A stretch of 64,000 nucleotides of DNA from Pseudovirgaria hyperparasitica. Taxonomy: Eukaryota; Ascomycota; Dothideomycetes; Acrospermales; Acrospermaceae. A program made the position numbers and the translations under genes. Below are positions 33,471 to 46,500 of the stretch, one piece after another (positions within the stretch are counted from its first letter, which is position 1; each line of letters opens with the position of its first letter). Location: the NCBI RefSeq assembly GCF_010093815.1, contig NW_022985561.1:128045-192044 (forward strand), given 5' to 3'. The notes beneath the pieces are model-generated. The model saw only the letters and a list, made by a program, of their open reading frames with translations, was not told the origin of the DNA and made no database searches.

Positions 33471-35880
33471 TCATAGTTTCTCCATAGCAGGATAAAACTC
33501 ATCATCATCCTGTTCCCCGTCTATTTGGAGTAGGTGATTCTCCTCTTCAATCGCTCTATAGTCTCGTCGCCATCTTTTCAGACCGGCATACGTGTTTCCC
33601 TTTCGTATCTCCGTAGTCTCTCCCATCGTACCGAAAGACACATGTTCAACTTTGTCGAACAGGCGCTCGAACCTTGAGTCTTCTGCTTCACTTTCTTCCA
33701 CCAAAACGCCGAAACGAAGTTTCGTACGGGACAACTCTGCAGGGAATGGATCACTTCCGAGGCATGCACCAACACTGAGACGATCTAGGGTTGGGTTTCG
33801 ACAGGTTACGAGGATGCGGCTAAACAGCGTGTCACTAGCGACACCGTTTCTCCACATACTGTAGAATCCAATCAGCATGGCTGCGAGTGTAACTAAGATG
33901 ACAATTGCGTAGCCTGTGTCTATTAGCACTTCTGAGCCTGAAGTTCAAAGCAACACTCACCAATCCACAAGCTTTCCTGTTGGTAGAAGTAGACATTCTC
34001 ATGCTTGGATTTTTGGCAAGAGACAGACTCGGACGTAACGACCCCCAAGTTCTCAGATAGAAGAGATATTAACATGTCGTCATATGTGTCCACCATCGTT
34101 TTCATCAACGCGTCGACTGGATAGTTCGTCGTCACATTGATCATTTTGGTCTCTGAGATATCACTTTGGGTCAAGGGATAATTTTCGTTGACCATGATTG
34201 TACCTCTGAGGAAGACTCGGAGCAAGTAGCCGATAGCGTGGTATGTTGAGATCAGTTTGTAGGTCTTGACATCCTCGGTAGGACGAACAAACTCAGACTC
34301 GGGGCCGATCATGTACTCCTGTGTTTCTTCAGGATCCCGTGTAATAGTGGTGTTGATGATCGGGTAGAGATAGTCATGGTTAGTGACGTTCGAGTGCTGA
34401 TTCCCCTCGGCGTATGTAAGATTGACAGTGTAGTCGGTGACGTAGTGTTCGCACCTGAAGATTTTAGGTACGTGAACGGTCTTCCATTTCTTGCGGTAAG
34501 GGGAGTCGTCAGGGTATGGTTCGCTCGTATTTACAGCATAACCAATCCAGATGACAGGTTCAGCTTTGAGGACACCAAGGTCTGTAGGAACTGGGTCGAG
34601 GTAGGTCCCGTTGCTTTGCGTTCTCACATAGTCAGCTGTGTCGACATCTGACACATATATGTTGTTACCCTTGGGTGCAAGGAGTGACATGTTGAAAGGA
34701 GAACCCGCATCTACGAGCTTTTCATTGTCAGCATCTTCGCCGCTTGCTAGCTCGTCGCATTTATAACCGGGACCAATGAGATGGACGGTATAAGTGCAGT
34801 TCCATCCCGCTTCACAATGGGTATTCAAGGAATTATCTGGTTGTACAGGTCTTTTCAGATATATTGCGGTATTGACGAGTCGTTTCGTGTCCTTTGAAGG
34901 CTGGTCGAAGTAGTCAAACCAGCCTTCGGTCTTTTGCTTGAGATCTGTGCTATTGTAAAAGATCAAAGATCGAAAGCCTTTCTGGGAGTCGTTCCTGAAA
35001 TCGTAGATGCCCTCCAGGCCGAAGTCAATGGCCGGCGCACTAGTACAAGTGGCATTGATCACACTCTGCGTAATGTCTGTAGTTAGAGAAGCAGGCGATA
35101 GCAGCGCTGCGATTGGTATTAGCCATGATGCGACTGCCATGAGAACAGCCAGCTTTGCATTGCGAATCATTTCCCACTTTATGAACATGGTCGGATCTTC
35201 TGTGGCGGCAAAGAGTCCATCAATTGCGCCCATAGTCATGGCCTTTTTCCTGAATGTCTGCCATATCCTTTGTCTGTAACTGAGAATAACGCTACCGACG
35301 AGTGTCGCTTTCGTGAAGAAGGCCAAAGCTGTGCCGTAACGCACCATCCATAACTGATTGTCCGCAGGTTTGCCGTTCAACTTCATGTAGAAGATGTGAT
35401 GGGCGATGGCGCCAAGAACACCAAGGAAGAAGAGAAGCACCATGAGGAAAGGTGTGACCTGAGACTTGGTCAATGACGACTCTTTTGACAGTGTTGGTGT
35501 GGGGGTATTCATACCCAATGTACTTTCCAGACTGCTATCTCACGGGCTCTTCTCTCAACAAGCCTCTCTGTATCGACATCTGTTCTGAAACGTCCAAGAG
35601 AGTATAGCGATGGAGTCTGCATGCTCTTCCGCGGCTGTTTGTCATCTGCGCCCGACGTCTCTGAGATTGTTCTGTAGTGGGCTTCACCACTCCGGCTGCT
35701 GCCAGCCGGTGGGAAGTACGAATCATGAGGTGACACGGAGCGTCCTCGGCGCGAATGTGTACTTGGAGGCGTGCGAGCATAGTCATCGAGCTCCATGGCA
35801 TGAACAGGGTCGTAAAGCTCAGGAGAAAGGTGAGGAGAGGAGTTGCGCGAACGTGCTCGCGGACGATGTGGTTCCTCCAT
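33471..35880 (-). CDS. Multi-pass membrane protein of unknown function
   Basis: Three exons on the minus strand, 35880-35524, 35458-33961 and 33913-33471, give 765 aa. A disordered Ser/Arg-rich N-terminus (about 115 residues) is followed by membrane helices near 120-140 (PFLMVLLFFLGVLGAIAHH), 165-185 (ALAFFTKATLVGSVILS) and 220-240 (LAVLMAVASWLIPIAALLSP), then a long extracytoplasmic domain with Cys residues and several N-glycosylation sites (NATC, NSTD, NCTY), then a last helix (YAIVILVTLAAMLIGFYSM) and a short tail with TRNP-like CRNPTLDRLSVGACLG. Similar ascomycete proteins are often labelled 'formylmethionine deformylase-like' in databases, but no deformylase motif is visible and the label should not be trusted. 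The stop lies only 62 bp from that of the oxidase gene, convergent. Confidence 0.82.
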
Positions 35881-37197
35881 GGGTGAAGAGTGTCTGCGAT
35901 ACTCTCTGTCTACATTGGGCTTTCAGTAAGACCGGGCCAGGAACACCACGGGCAAGGGTATCGATACGTACCCTCAAATAAAAACTCCGTTCTGTTTCCT
36001 CAGGGTGTAGCCTGTTCTGACGGCGATCACGGACCAATCATGGGAGAACGACTCGGGGCTCTTGCGGCCACAGCATCAGCTCAAGCAAGCAAGCAAGCAA
36101 GCAGGGAGCAAGGGCAAAGTGTATTTGAGGTCGAAACATAAGGCAGGGAGGGCGCTAAGCTTCACAGCATAAAATTCCAGGACGCGACAAGGTTGAGGCT
36201 GAGGAGCGGGCGGTGATGATCGGCAGCAACGGTGATGGACTCTGGGCGTGGGCTTGGGGGTAAACAAGCCATGCCTATCATGACTGGTATAGTGTTGTAG
36301 CTAATATAAGAAAATATAAAAGGGGGGGCCTTGGAGGCCGAATGGGCTGGCGCATCGAAGGTCTGGCCCACTGCCCACCCTGACTCTAAGGGACTGAGGG
36401 GTCTACTCATCAGCTACTGACCGCTGTCCGCTCAGCCCACGCCCATTTTGTGGACCTCTAGGCTGTTTTGCTGTTCTCCTACCCGCCCAACTCGGGGAGC
36501 CCTAAGGTAATTAGTAGCGACCCTGGGCCGGCCCTTCAACCCACCTGGCACCCTCCAGCCGCAGGCCCACAGGATAGATATCACACACAGTATGTACAGT
36601 ATTAAGCGCCGTCGCGAAAAATTGCTCCTTTCAACATGACCGATAATTGTTGATACAGGCACACTGTAGATTGTACATAACCTTACATTGCTCAGTCTCA
36701 CGAACCGTTAACTTGGATGCAGTCAAACCACAAGTCTGAGGGCAGTAGAGGTCTCACCTGTGTTCGAGAACCTGCATCAATGCACCAACGCAGCATCCAT
36801 CAACCTTCCGCCTAGTCACACGTCATAACTACTACAAGGTACAGTTCGCCAATTGAACTGTGCCACGGCTTCATCTCAGGAGCTTTGTGCAATGCTCAAT
36901 GTTCCAAAGCTACAGTGAGTGCAGTGCCTACCTGTTGTGGCTGAAGAGCGTGGATTGTCACTTGGGAGGCTGGAGGCCTAGCCAGCATGCAGGATGGATG
37001 ACCCGTCAAGAGACTAGTTAGTCATGTACTCAAGTGCCATGCCATTCAATGACGAGATGTAGCATTCCTTTGAACGTTTGATTTCATGAGAATTAGACCT
37101 CTTTGTATCACAAACATAGGCCACGTCGCCTAGAGCCGCCCAAAACCGTCACAACCAGCTGAGGTACTACAATACTACCGCAATCATTCGAACACAT
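35881..37197. other. Intergenic region
   Basis: Upstream of the 765-aa membrane protein gene and downstream of the MDR oxidoreductase gene. It contains a short (CAAG)n tract at about 36082-36103 and a GC-rich patch at 36340-36560. No gene or RNA is recognised. Confidence 0.45.
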
Positions 37198-38429
37198 TCA
37201 GGCTATCTTGATCGTAAGCTTACCAAAATGCTGTGTCACAGTTAGCGCTGAGTCAACGTCATACCAATCACTGGGCATCCGGGATCAACAAAGGTGGTAG
37301 TTGCGTACCTTCTGATCCCACATATACTGATATGCTTCCTTAGCCTGCTCCAGACCAAACACTTTCTCATCGACGACCGGCTTGATATTGTTGGCCTCAA
37401 TCGCGGCATTCATCTCCTCAAACTGCAGTCTTGAGCCAACCAGCAGGCCCCGAATTGTCGCTACATTCGTCAATGCATCCAGGAATGTGGGTTGCTTCTC
37501 AGCCTTTCCACCACCAAGAAATCCTATGATGCTGATGGTTCCCTCCATACGAATCGCCTTGAGGGACTGCGCCATGGTAGTTGGGCCCCCAACTTCAAGG
37601 ATATGATGCACACCACCGCCACCCGCAATCTTTGCAGCTTCTTCGCCCCAGTTGGGGTTCTCCTTGTAGTTGATCACGTGGTCGGCGCCGAGCTGCTTGA
37701 GAGTTTGAGTCTTTTCTGCGGACGATGTAGTAGAGATTACTCTGGCTCCTGCGGCTTTGGCGAACTGGAAACACGTGAGTCCAAAGGGCAGGCCACAGAG
37801 AAAGGGGAGCCTACCTGAAGAGCAAATATACTGACACCACCAGTGCCTTGTGTAAGAACCCAGTCACCAGCCTTCAACTGCTTACCTGTAATGCCATAGA
37901 GGGCGTTCCACGCAGTCAGACCCGCACACGGGAGAGTGGCCGCCTCCATGAAGTTGAGGTTCTGCGGAGCGGCAACAACACTTTGCTCGTTGTAGGCACC
38001 GTACTGTCGAAGAGCTCCATCGACGAGACCACCCAGGCCAGTCTTGGCCGAGATCGGATCCAGCGCACCAGCGAGATGACCCGCGTTGAACAGCGTTGTC
38101 ACGTTGTCGCCAATCTTGAAGCGTGTGACCTTCTCGCCCACAGCGTCGACTACTCCAGCACCATCTGAAGCTGGGACGACACCGTCTCTCTGGCCGAAGG
38201 GGTACATTCCTTTTGGAATAATAAGATCTCTGTAGTTCAAGCTAGCGGCGTGGACTGGCCGCAACTGTCAGTGCGCATATCGTTTGCCAAATTCTACAGA
38301 ACTGTACATACATTTGATGAGCACTTCATTGGGTCCGGGCTTCGGAACTTCAGCATCCTCTGTGAATTTCAAGGAGTCGAAACCATCTTTACCCTCAACG
38401 GTCCATTGCTGTTGGGTTGAAGGTGCCAT
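37198..38429 (-). CDS. Zinc-independent MDR-family NAD(P)-dependent oxidoreductase
   Basis: Medium-chain dehydrogenase/reductase of the quinone-reductase-like branch; the substrate is unknown. Four exons on the minus strand, 38429-38312, 38254-37815, 37764-37309 and 37230-37198, give 348 aa. The GroES-like half begins MAPSTQQQWTVEGKDGFDSL and contains FHAASLNYRDLIIPKG (joined across intron 1) and ASDGAGVVDAVGEKVTRFK. The Rossmann half has TQGTGGVSIFALQFAKAAGA (joined across intron 2), then GADHVINYKENPNWGEEA and IIGFLGGG. The last 10 codons (HFGKLTIKIA) are on a separate exon. The Cys/His ligands of zinc alcohol dehydrogenases are absent. Intron 1 requires the acceptor GCGGCCAG at 38255; an AG ten bases upstream would shift the frame. 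Confidence 0.9.
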
Positions 38430-40150
38430 TTCAAACTGCCGTCTTTACTATTAGGCAATAGCTATACAAAGGTATAGTAGTGTGTACTCTGCTCTTAAGC
38501 TTTGTGATACTTTAATACTTGATGCCAGCGGCTGCCATCGAATGACCGGTACCATTTATATGTTTTCACCATGACGCCATGAAGCCCCCAGACTGAGAAA
38601 CCCGAGCTTGATCCGATGACAGGGTACCTAGTACCTACTAACAGCTAGGTCTTTGCCGAGTACATTTGTAAGCCTCAAGGAACCTCCTAGAGATAGCCGA
38701 GTATGTAGGTAGTTTCATAGATGCATAGAGATCACCATCGTCTTGATACGATACCGATGTCATGTCGAGTCTCAAGGATTTTGACAGCAGTAATCTTGGT
38801 GACTGCTATAGTAGGAGGAATACGAAGCAAGCAACACTTTCACGTACAATCCTCCACAGCGCAACAACCAATACTGCTTACGAATGTAGGCACTGTATCA
38901 AGTTACGTATCGCTGCACAGCCACAGGTAGTCTCAGCTTCTCCAGCCAGAGTCTGTGGGGCATCGCGCGTGTGGAAATGCGGAGGTGTGCAACTGCGCGA
39001 ATGTAAGATGCCTGACGCCACGCTGCTGGTTGTTGATTCGCTCGCGTCGGGGCACTGCGGTATTGCGTAGACTTGCATATGATGACGACTAAGAGCCCAA
39101 GTAGTTAGGCTCGCAAGAACCTACATCCAAATCCTGAATTGGTGGCAATGCTGGCACTGATGGCACTGCGGGCGATGATGATGATGATGAGGATGATGAT
39201 GGGCGAAAGATAGTGGGCACAAGTTTCAAGATCCTGCCTATGGACGGTTTGAGGGCAGGGAAAGTTACGTGCGAAACCTGGCACAGCAGCGGACATTCCA
39301 CGTCGACAGATGCCCTGACGTATTGTGTGGTGTGTTATACTGTCAACTAATACTAGAACAGGCTAGGTATCTGGCTAAGTCCCAAGGTTCGTCACCGATA
39401 GTGGAGGCCCGAAGGTCTATACTGGAATTCGTATAGGTATGTTGGTAGGGTCCTTTTGACGTGTTTCTACTACGCTGCCATCCCTTTAATTTGGTCTGTC
39501 GCCAACGAACTCTCGATATTTCAAGAAATCGTGTTGAGTCTATCGTCTCCGATCAAGCCTCTAAAGCTTTCTAGGCGCTCTGCTTGGCCACGCCTTGATT
39601 GATTCTTTGCCGTTGCCACAAACCCCTGGGGCTGTGCAATTTGTGGAGATCCCGCTGTGGCGCATCCATTCATCACCATTTGTACGGGCATCAATCTTTT
39701 GATACAAAACAGCCGCGCCTGCACTGCTGCTTTACCATTCACCACTTCCTTGGGCCTTTCCCTTCGGCTTTCTCTTTGCGCGAAACACTTCAATTCTCAA
39801 CTTGTGCTGCAGCTGCAATTATTGCTCCTGCAAACGACCAAACAAAGGTGATTCGGATCGGTGATCAGCATTTCATAGCGCGCGCCGCATTCCAGTACCA
39901 GTAATTACCAGCACCAACCAGTACCAGCACGGCCCTCCCAATCACCTGTTGACCTACACCTCTTTTCCTCCATCGGCCCTCATCGCAAAATTCCATTTCT
40001 CCACGACCATCAGTCATCACCGCGGCATCGCAACAACGCAAAAGCGTTTGCGACAAAGAAGCGGATCCAGGTACAAGATCGTGTTCCGACATCAACCCTG
40101 ACCTATTCTCCGGAGGCTGTGTTCGCTTAGTGTGTTTCCACGTCGTCGCC
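38430..40150. other. Divergent intergenic region
   Basis: Promoters of the oxidoreductase (minus) and exchanger (plus) genes. A GAT-rich microsatellite lies at about 39172-39204. The open frames here (for example 38762-39070 and 39599-39904) have no domain or splice partner. Confidence 0.45.
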
Positions 40151-42126
40151 ATGCGTAAGATGCCTTTCCCCACCTCACCCTTGAATAACCCTGTCTCCTT
40201 TAGCATTCTTCTGATCACACATCAATGACCATCTCGGCTGACCATGTTACGTTTAGATCGCGTCAAGTCGAAAGCTAGACATTATGCTCGTAGCGATTCG
40301 GGCTCCAGTGGTGGCTTTAGTCTCTTTAGAACCACTTCAAAGGGTTCAAGAAGGTCATTGTCCTCCTCTCAAGATATCGAATCTGGTCTACAAGTCCCCC
40401 ATAACAATGCTTCACAAACAAACTTGAGCGACATTCAGGAAAGAGCAAGCCAAGGAAGAATTTCGCAAGATGGTGAACGGACGCAGCCCACCTCATCAAC
40501 CACCGAGCATACTACTAACGGCTTTTCTGAGAAGACAAGTCAGGGTTCGGGAAACAGTACTGAACCTACGAATGGAAACGTGGAGAAGGGAATAGAGAGT
40601 GGGACGAGACGCCGTGGGATCCATTTGCCATTCATGAGGAAAGGGAAGGACGATTCGGAGAGTTCTGCTGTCCAGGATGATGAGGAGAAAAAGAAGACAA
40701 TCAACAGAAATTGGAAGCATAACCCCGCGCCAATATGGCAACAGGTCAAGTTCATCCTGTTGGAAAACTGGCTGAACGTGTTACTGGTCGCTTGTCCTGT
40801 TGGTATCGCTCTCAAGGCAGCCGACAGCAATCCGTATGCTGTCTTTGTCGTCAACTTTATCGCAATTATCCCTCTGGCTGGCTTGCTCAGTAACAGTACC
40901 GAGCAGCTGGCTCTGTACACCGGTGAAACTCTTGGTGGCTTACTGAACGCATCTTTCGGGTAAGTACATGATACAGCCAAGCCTTGCCGAGATTATTGCT
41001 AAGACATGTCAGAAATGCCGTGGAGCTTATTGTTTCCATCCAGGCCTTGGTAAAAGGCGAAATAGTTATCGTCAAGACGTCGCTCATCGGTAGTATCCTA
41101 TCCAATCTGCTTCTCGTATTGGGTATGGCGTTCTTCTTTGGTGGCATCAATCGCGTCGAGCAATTCTTCAACGTCACTGTGGCGCAGACTGCTGCTAGCC
41201 TGTTGGCCCTTTCAATTGGCGCTTTGATAGTTCCGACTGTCTTTCGCGATTGGACTCCAATCGATGGAGGTACCGAGCAAGAAACCGATCTACAGAACAA
41301 AGTAGAAGCCCTTTCTCGTGGCACATCTATCATTCTTTTGATCATTTACGGATGTTATCTTTTCTTCCAGCTTAAGTCCCACAAGAGCATGTACAATGAG
41401 AAGAGCGAGAAGGGAATCAAGCGCAATCTGCGAGGCAGGCCAACAGAAGGTGAGGCCTTGAAAGCCATCGCAAATGCTGGCGCTGGTTCAGGTGCCGTTG
41501 TTGGTGGTCACATCAACGCGGAGAGAAACTCTGCCTACGAACCGGAAGAAGAGGACGAGGAGGAAGAGCTGCCTGAACTATCTGTATGGATGGCGGTTCT
41601 GTTCCTATCCATCTCGACCGCTCTCGTTGCTGTGAATTCTGAGTTCATGGTTGACGGTATCGATTTCATCACTGCACCTCCTAGCCCCGTCAGTAAGACA
41701 TTTGTTGGTTTGATCCTCATTCCCATCGTTGGTAATGCTGCTGAGCATGCCACTGCTGTCACTGTCGCCATTAAGGACAAGATGGATCTTGCTATTGGAG
41801 TTGCTGTCGGCTCCTCTATGCAAATTGCTCTTCTGGTACTTCCTCTCATCGATGTTATTGGTTGGATCACTCAGTCCAAAGACTGCATGGGCAATGAGAT
41901 GTCCCTCAGCTTTGATGGTTTCGTAAGTGCTTGGAATTTATATTGTAAAACTTGTGCTAACCATTCAAAGCAACTTGCTCTCATCTTCGTTGCTGTTCTC
42001 CTCGTCAACTACTTGATACAAGATGGAAAGTCTCATTGGCTGGAAGGCGTCTTGCTCATGGGCATGTACATCATCATTGCAACCGCAGGGTGGTTCTACC
42101 CTACTACAGACGACTGTCAGGCGTGA
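40151..42126 (+). CDS. VCX1: Vacuolar Ca2+/H+ exchanger (CAX family)
   Basis: Moves cytosolic Ca2+ into the vacuole in exchange for protons. Model: 40151-40154, 40257-40959, 41013-41922, 41971-42126, giving 590 aa. A 170-residue Ser/Gly-rich cytosolic N-terminus precedes about eleven helices. The two signature repeats are GNAVELIVSIQAL (created across the intron at 40960-41012) and GNAAEHATAVTVA. An acidic loop (EPEEEDEEEELPELS) separates the halves. The first exon would encode only ATG plus one base (ATGC|GTAAGA...GTTTAG|AT), reading MHRVKSKARHY. If that intron is retained, the ATG at 40151 opens a 25-codon upstream frame and the main frame would have to start at ATG 40244 (MLRLDRVKSK). Both are in frame with the rest. 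The spliced start is preferred because the donor is near-perfect. Confidence 0.93.
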
Positions 42127-43523
42127 TACATCACACGGCGGCAGACCACAGTCTTACTTACTTCACTTGCCCGGCGTTGGAGGATTTCCTTGTGAAGATA
42201 TCTGGACACAGATGTCTATACGATACCCAGTCTCTTCAGCCATGGCCGCGAGCCTACCTAGCTTGGAGATCTCTGCGACAGACCTGTGATTACCACTCGG
42301 GACTCGAAACACGCTCCATATCGAACTTTGTCGAGCTCAAATGCCCATCGGAACCGTCTCGAGAAATCACGGGTTTAATACATAGTTGCGTCAGTGCATA
42401 AGCTTTCTTCCCTTTGTGATCTGTACATAGTCGATATTACTTAACTAATCTGGTTTGCTGGCGATGCTCGTTAAGATAAGAAGAAAATGAACCCTGAAAG
42501 AAATGCAACCTTTCGTACAGTAGTGATGTCTCTTATGTAAGTTGGAAATGTTTACAGCCAGAATCCAGGTCATTATAATGCAAAAGGAGCCTGAAAGGTT
42601 CGTCCCAACATCCTTATAGTTGATCACCGGTAGAGTAATCGATACTGACCATACCTGTGAAGGAGGTACCTGATGCGCTATCATGCCTTTTTCGACTATT
42701 TCCCTACTTAGCTACATCAAAATTTGTACTCAAACAAGCTACACTCGAGTGCACTCGTTTCACTCATGATCACCGCAAGCTCCTGCTCTAGCCGCTCACT
42801 CCCGCAGCAGGCATCCTGAGTTGAGTGAAACCAGATTTTTTCAGAACTACTTAAGCTCATCACTTGAGGATGATCCTCTATCTCTTCTACACCTTACCTC
42901 AGCTCACCTTACGCTTCCACGACCTTCTCTTGATTGATTCCTCTTCCTGTCTACTTCTATAAATGACTACCTGAGAATTCTCTCCTTTGTCCCACCCTCT
43001 CGCTTACCGCCGGTCTAACTTGCAACGCTTTCCGCTGAATAGATTGCTACTATCCAGGCTTCAACTAGTATCTTACTTCCAGTTTTTGTCTCTCTTGTTT
43101 TATCTTATCTTCTTTATTGCCATCGTTCCTAATTCACCCTCTGAAGCCCTGGTCCTCAGATCGTCCACTTTGTGGTCACTTCATAACGAATCTTACCCTA
43201 CGCCTTTCACGCTTCTTCGGCTTGACTTGACCACGTACAGCTCTGGAGGTCACCCTTCAAGGACCACGCTTCAACAGAATCACACAGGCCCTAGCCTGAC
43301 TTCGATTCTGACAAACCCATCCTAAAACCAATTCACATATCGCAGATCTGCTTTCATTCTTTTTCCTCTTCGTCCAAACATATCTCAGCTTGTGGCAATC
43401 GCCAAACTTTACACCCATTGAGAGTGTGAGGTCTCACCAAAATCTACAACAGCACTTGAAAGTTGTCACGACGCATTCCCAGTTTACTGCCGTTCATTTC
43501 CTTCAGTAAAGGTTCGTGGCGCT
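42127..43523. other. Intergenic region and leader of the Snf2/RING gene
   Basis: The 3' end of the exchanger gene is followed by the promoter and a long pyrimidine-rich leader (about 42880-43520) of the Snf2/RING gene. Several ATG triplets in the leader (for example at about 42962) could act as upstream start codons. No separate gene is recognised. Confidence 0.45.
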
Positions 43524-46500
43524 ATGGGTGCCTCCATCGCTCCTCGCACTGATGCCCTAGTCAATTTCACCTCCGACAATCCTGTCGTCAATTCCGTTGA
43601 AGGAAATTGCTCGCTTGAAGAACTGGAATCTTCAAACTCTGCTTTCTACGATGATGAGCTCTTGCAGGGACTCCACGGTGCTGTGGAAGACGCTCAGGTC
43701 TCCAACACCGATGATGATGATGATTCGAGTGACGCAGGTCTCTCAGATACAGAGATTAGCTGTGACGGAATCGCAGGGGCCTCTGCGAAATCAAGAGTCG
43801 ACTCGGTTCATCGCTCACCAGGCCCTCCGAAAGGAAATTCACCTGAAGACCGAGATGTGCTGATGTCTGACCCGGAGTCACCTATACACCACACTGCGCT
43901 CAATATCCAGGATCTTCCAGCTGAACGAGCTCCGGAATGTTCTGATGGGTCTCCAAAAATGGGCTATATGGCGACGTGGAATCCACATGGCCACGCGGGG
44001 GCTAACGATGACGCCGGTGGTACTAATCCAACAAACGTCACGCCTGTCATGTCTCTATTCGGACCAAAGAAACTTCAGCAAGTCGACTTTCCAAACTCTA
44101 ATATCGCTACGTCAGGCTTGTTCGAACACTCGGTCATTTCTCCTGAGCATTCAGCTGCAAGACAACAACGGAGGTTCCCTTCCCCGGATGTTGCAAACTC
44201 AGTTGCAGTTGGCGACATCAGAGATAGTACGATCCCTGATTCAAATGCAACTGCGTCTATACCAGATGCGGGTGCTCTACCAATCACATTCGATTGTGAT
44301 CCTGAGTCACTCTTCTTGCACCCCAACGAAGGCTGTTCTGGCAGTCATAGTAGCGTAGTATCGTCATTGCAGGAAACCCAAACTGGATGCAGCGGTCTTC
44401 AGCGCTCCGATGATGAGCACAATATGTCGGAGGCCTTATCAGCTTGTACGCCATCATCTCTCTCGTCAACGGCTGGACGGAAACCAAATCTTGTCCAGCA
44501 AAGGATAAAAGACGCACAGGCAAAGGCCAGGATGAATAGCTCTTCAGGCTCTGGCATGCATAGTGCTTTCAGTGCAACCAGTAGCGGAGCTGTTGATCGT
44601 TCATTAGAGGAGTACAGGAGAGAGCATAAAGCGCTCGTCGATAAGAAGACACGACTTCAAGAGACTGCTGGTGAACTCGATGCTTTCGAATATGAAATCG
44701 AACTACAGAAAATCGAAAATCAGATTAACGATTCAGATCGCCGTCGGCAAATGAACGAATCTTACTTGTCAACGAGCCAGTCAGCATATGAGAGCTTGGA
44801 AGACATTACTTCATGCAATAATGGTCCAGGTCGAAAGCGCCGGTTCGAGGGCGGAGAATATGATGATTTAAGCGACAATGACGATAACGACAACGACAAC
44901 GGGCTTCAATCAGACAACGAACAGACGACATCAAGCGTACCCAAGCTGCCATCTAAGGCCAGGAAGACGAAAGCTGCAGCGAAGGATTTGCAGCAATCTG
45001 AAGATGTTCAGTTTGAGGAACGGCCGAAGAAGAAGAGGAAGTCTGGAAAAGGTCAAAGCAAAAGCGACTGCGGTGGTATCTCCAAGGCACCGAAGAAAGC
45101 AAGCAGAAAGACTACAGGCAAAGGAGCAGAAAAGAAGTCAAAGAACAAACAAAAAACAATGCTGGACTTTAATAGTCTGACTACAGCAAACTTGATTCGA
45201 GATGCGCAGGGCAACAATGAAGCTGGTGCAGCTCCGACTTTCACTGCCACCACCCGTCACCAGGCATATAAGCAACTGGTTGCTTCGGTGGCTGTGGAAC
45301 ACTATGGCACAGCAGAAATGGACAAAACGTTTCTAGCGCGCGCTACGAAGGAGTTCACTGGACACTCGCACGCTTGTAAGCCAGACGGCCAAGGAGGTTG
45401 GCTTATTCGAGGTATGAAAAGCAGCTTGACCAACTTCCAGGTGCTGGGATCCTCGTTCATGCGGAAGCGTGAGACTGGGAGTGATGAGCCCCGTGGAGGT
45501 ATCTTGGCCGATCATATGGGACTCGGGAAGACAGTCCAAGCGTGAGCCACATTATCACCAGTTCATCAGGAGACAGAGCTAACCTATACAGTCTCGCCGT
45601 GATTATGAATGGAAACTTCACCCGTGGTGATGGTCCCAGAACGACACTCATTGTTGCACCATCTTCACTATGCCTACAGTGGTTCAGCGAAATCCTCTTG
45701 CACTGTCAGCAGAAAGCCTACGGAAAAGTCTTGAAGTGGTTCGCCGGACACCGTCTTGACTCAAATGATGTCCCCGGAGCCATAGCTGGTTATGATATAG
45801 TCATCACCACATACACGGAGATCCTCCGCTCCTACCCCTTTGAAGAAACACCATTATGGTGCCAAACAGCGGAGCAAAAGGATCTGTGGTGGAAAGATTG
45901 GTTTGAGAAAGAGTGAGTCTCAGCTCAATCATCCCCTTTGCTCGGGAATACTGCTCACATTTTCTAGGAAGGGGCCTTTTCATCGCATTCGTTTCCTTCG
46001 AATTATCTTGGACGAAGCACAGGCTATCAAGACATATACGTCGAAAACATCTATCTCGTGCCGATCGTTGAGGGCTGTTCATAAATGGGCAATATCTGCT
46101 ACACCAATCATGAATAAATGCACAGAACTCTATCCGTAAGTCATATCTCTTCCCTTTAGAAAGCCAGCTAATAGTCTTGTAGCTACTTCAAGTTCCTGCG
46201 TGTTCCTAACACGGGAACGTTCGAAATCTTCAAGGAGAATTACACCGGGGACCCATCCAAACTTCGCCGCCTACATGCACAACTCAATAAATTCATGGTG
46301 CGGCGTACACATAAAGACCAACTGTTTGGCGCACCTCTTGTCCAACTTCCAACCGCTACAGAACATATCACATGGCTCAAGTTCAATCAAATCGAGAAGA
46401 GGGTCTATGACATCGTGAGTAATAGAATACAAGAACGCATCAGAGACTTTCGGCGCACCGGGACTCTGGAGCAGAACTACACAAATATGCTTACATGGCT

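Noticed and set aside
36340-36560. GC-rich patch with repeated GGCCCAC-like words as an inverted-repeat element
   Set aside because: The candidate arms do not pair when reverse-complemented.
3103-42126. Secondary-metabolite gene cluster around the P450 reductase, oxidoreductase and oxidase genes
   Set aside because: No synthase, P450 or tailoring set is present; the genes are housekeeping or unrelated and kilobases apart.
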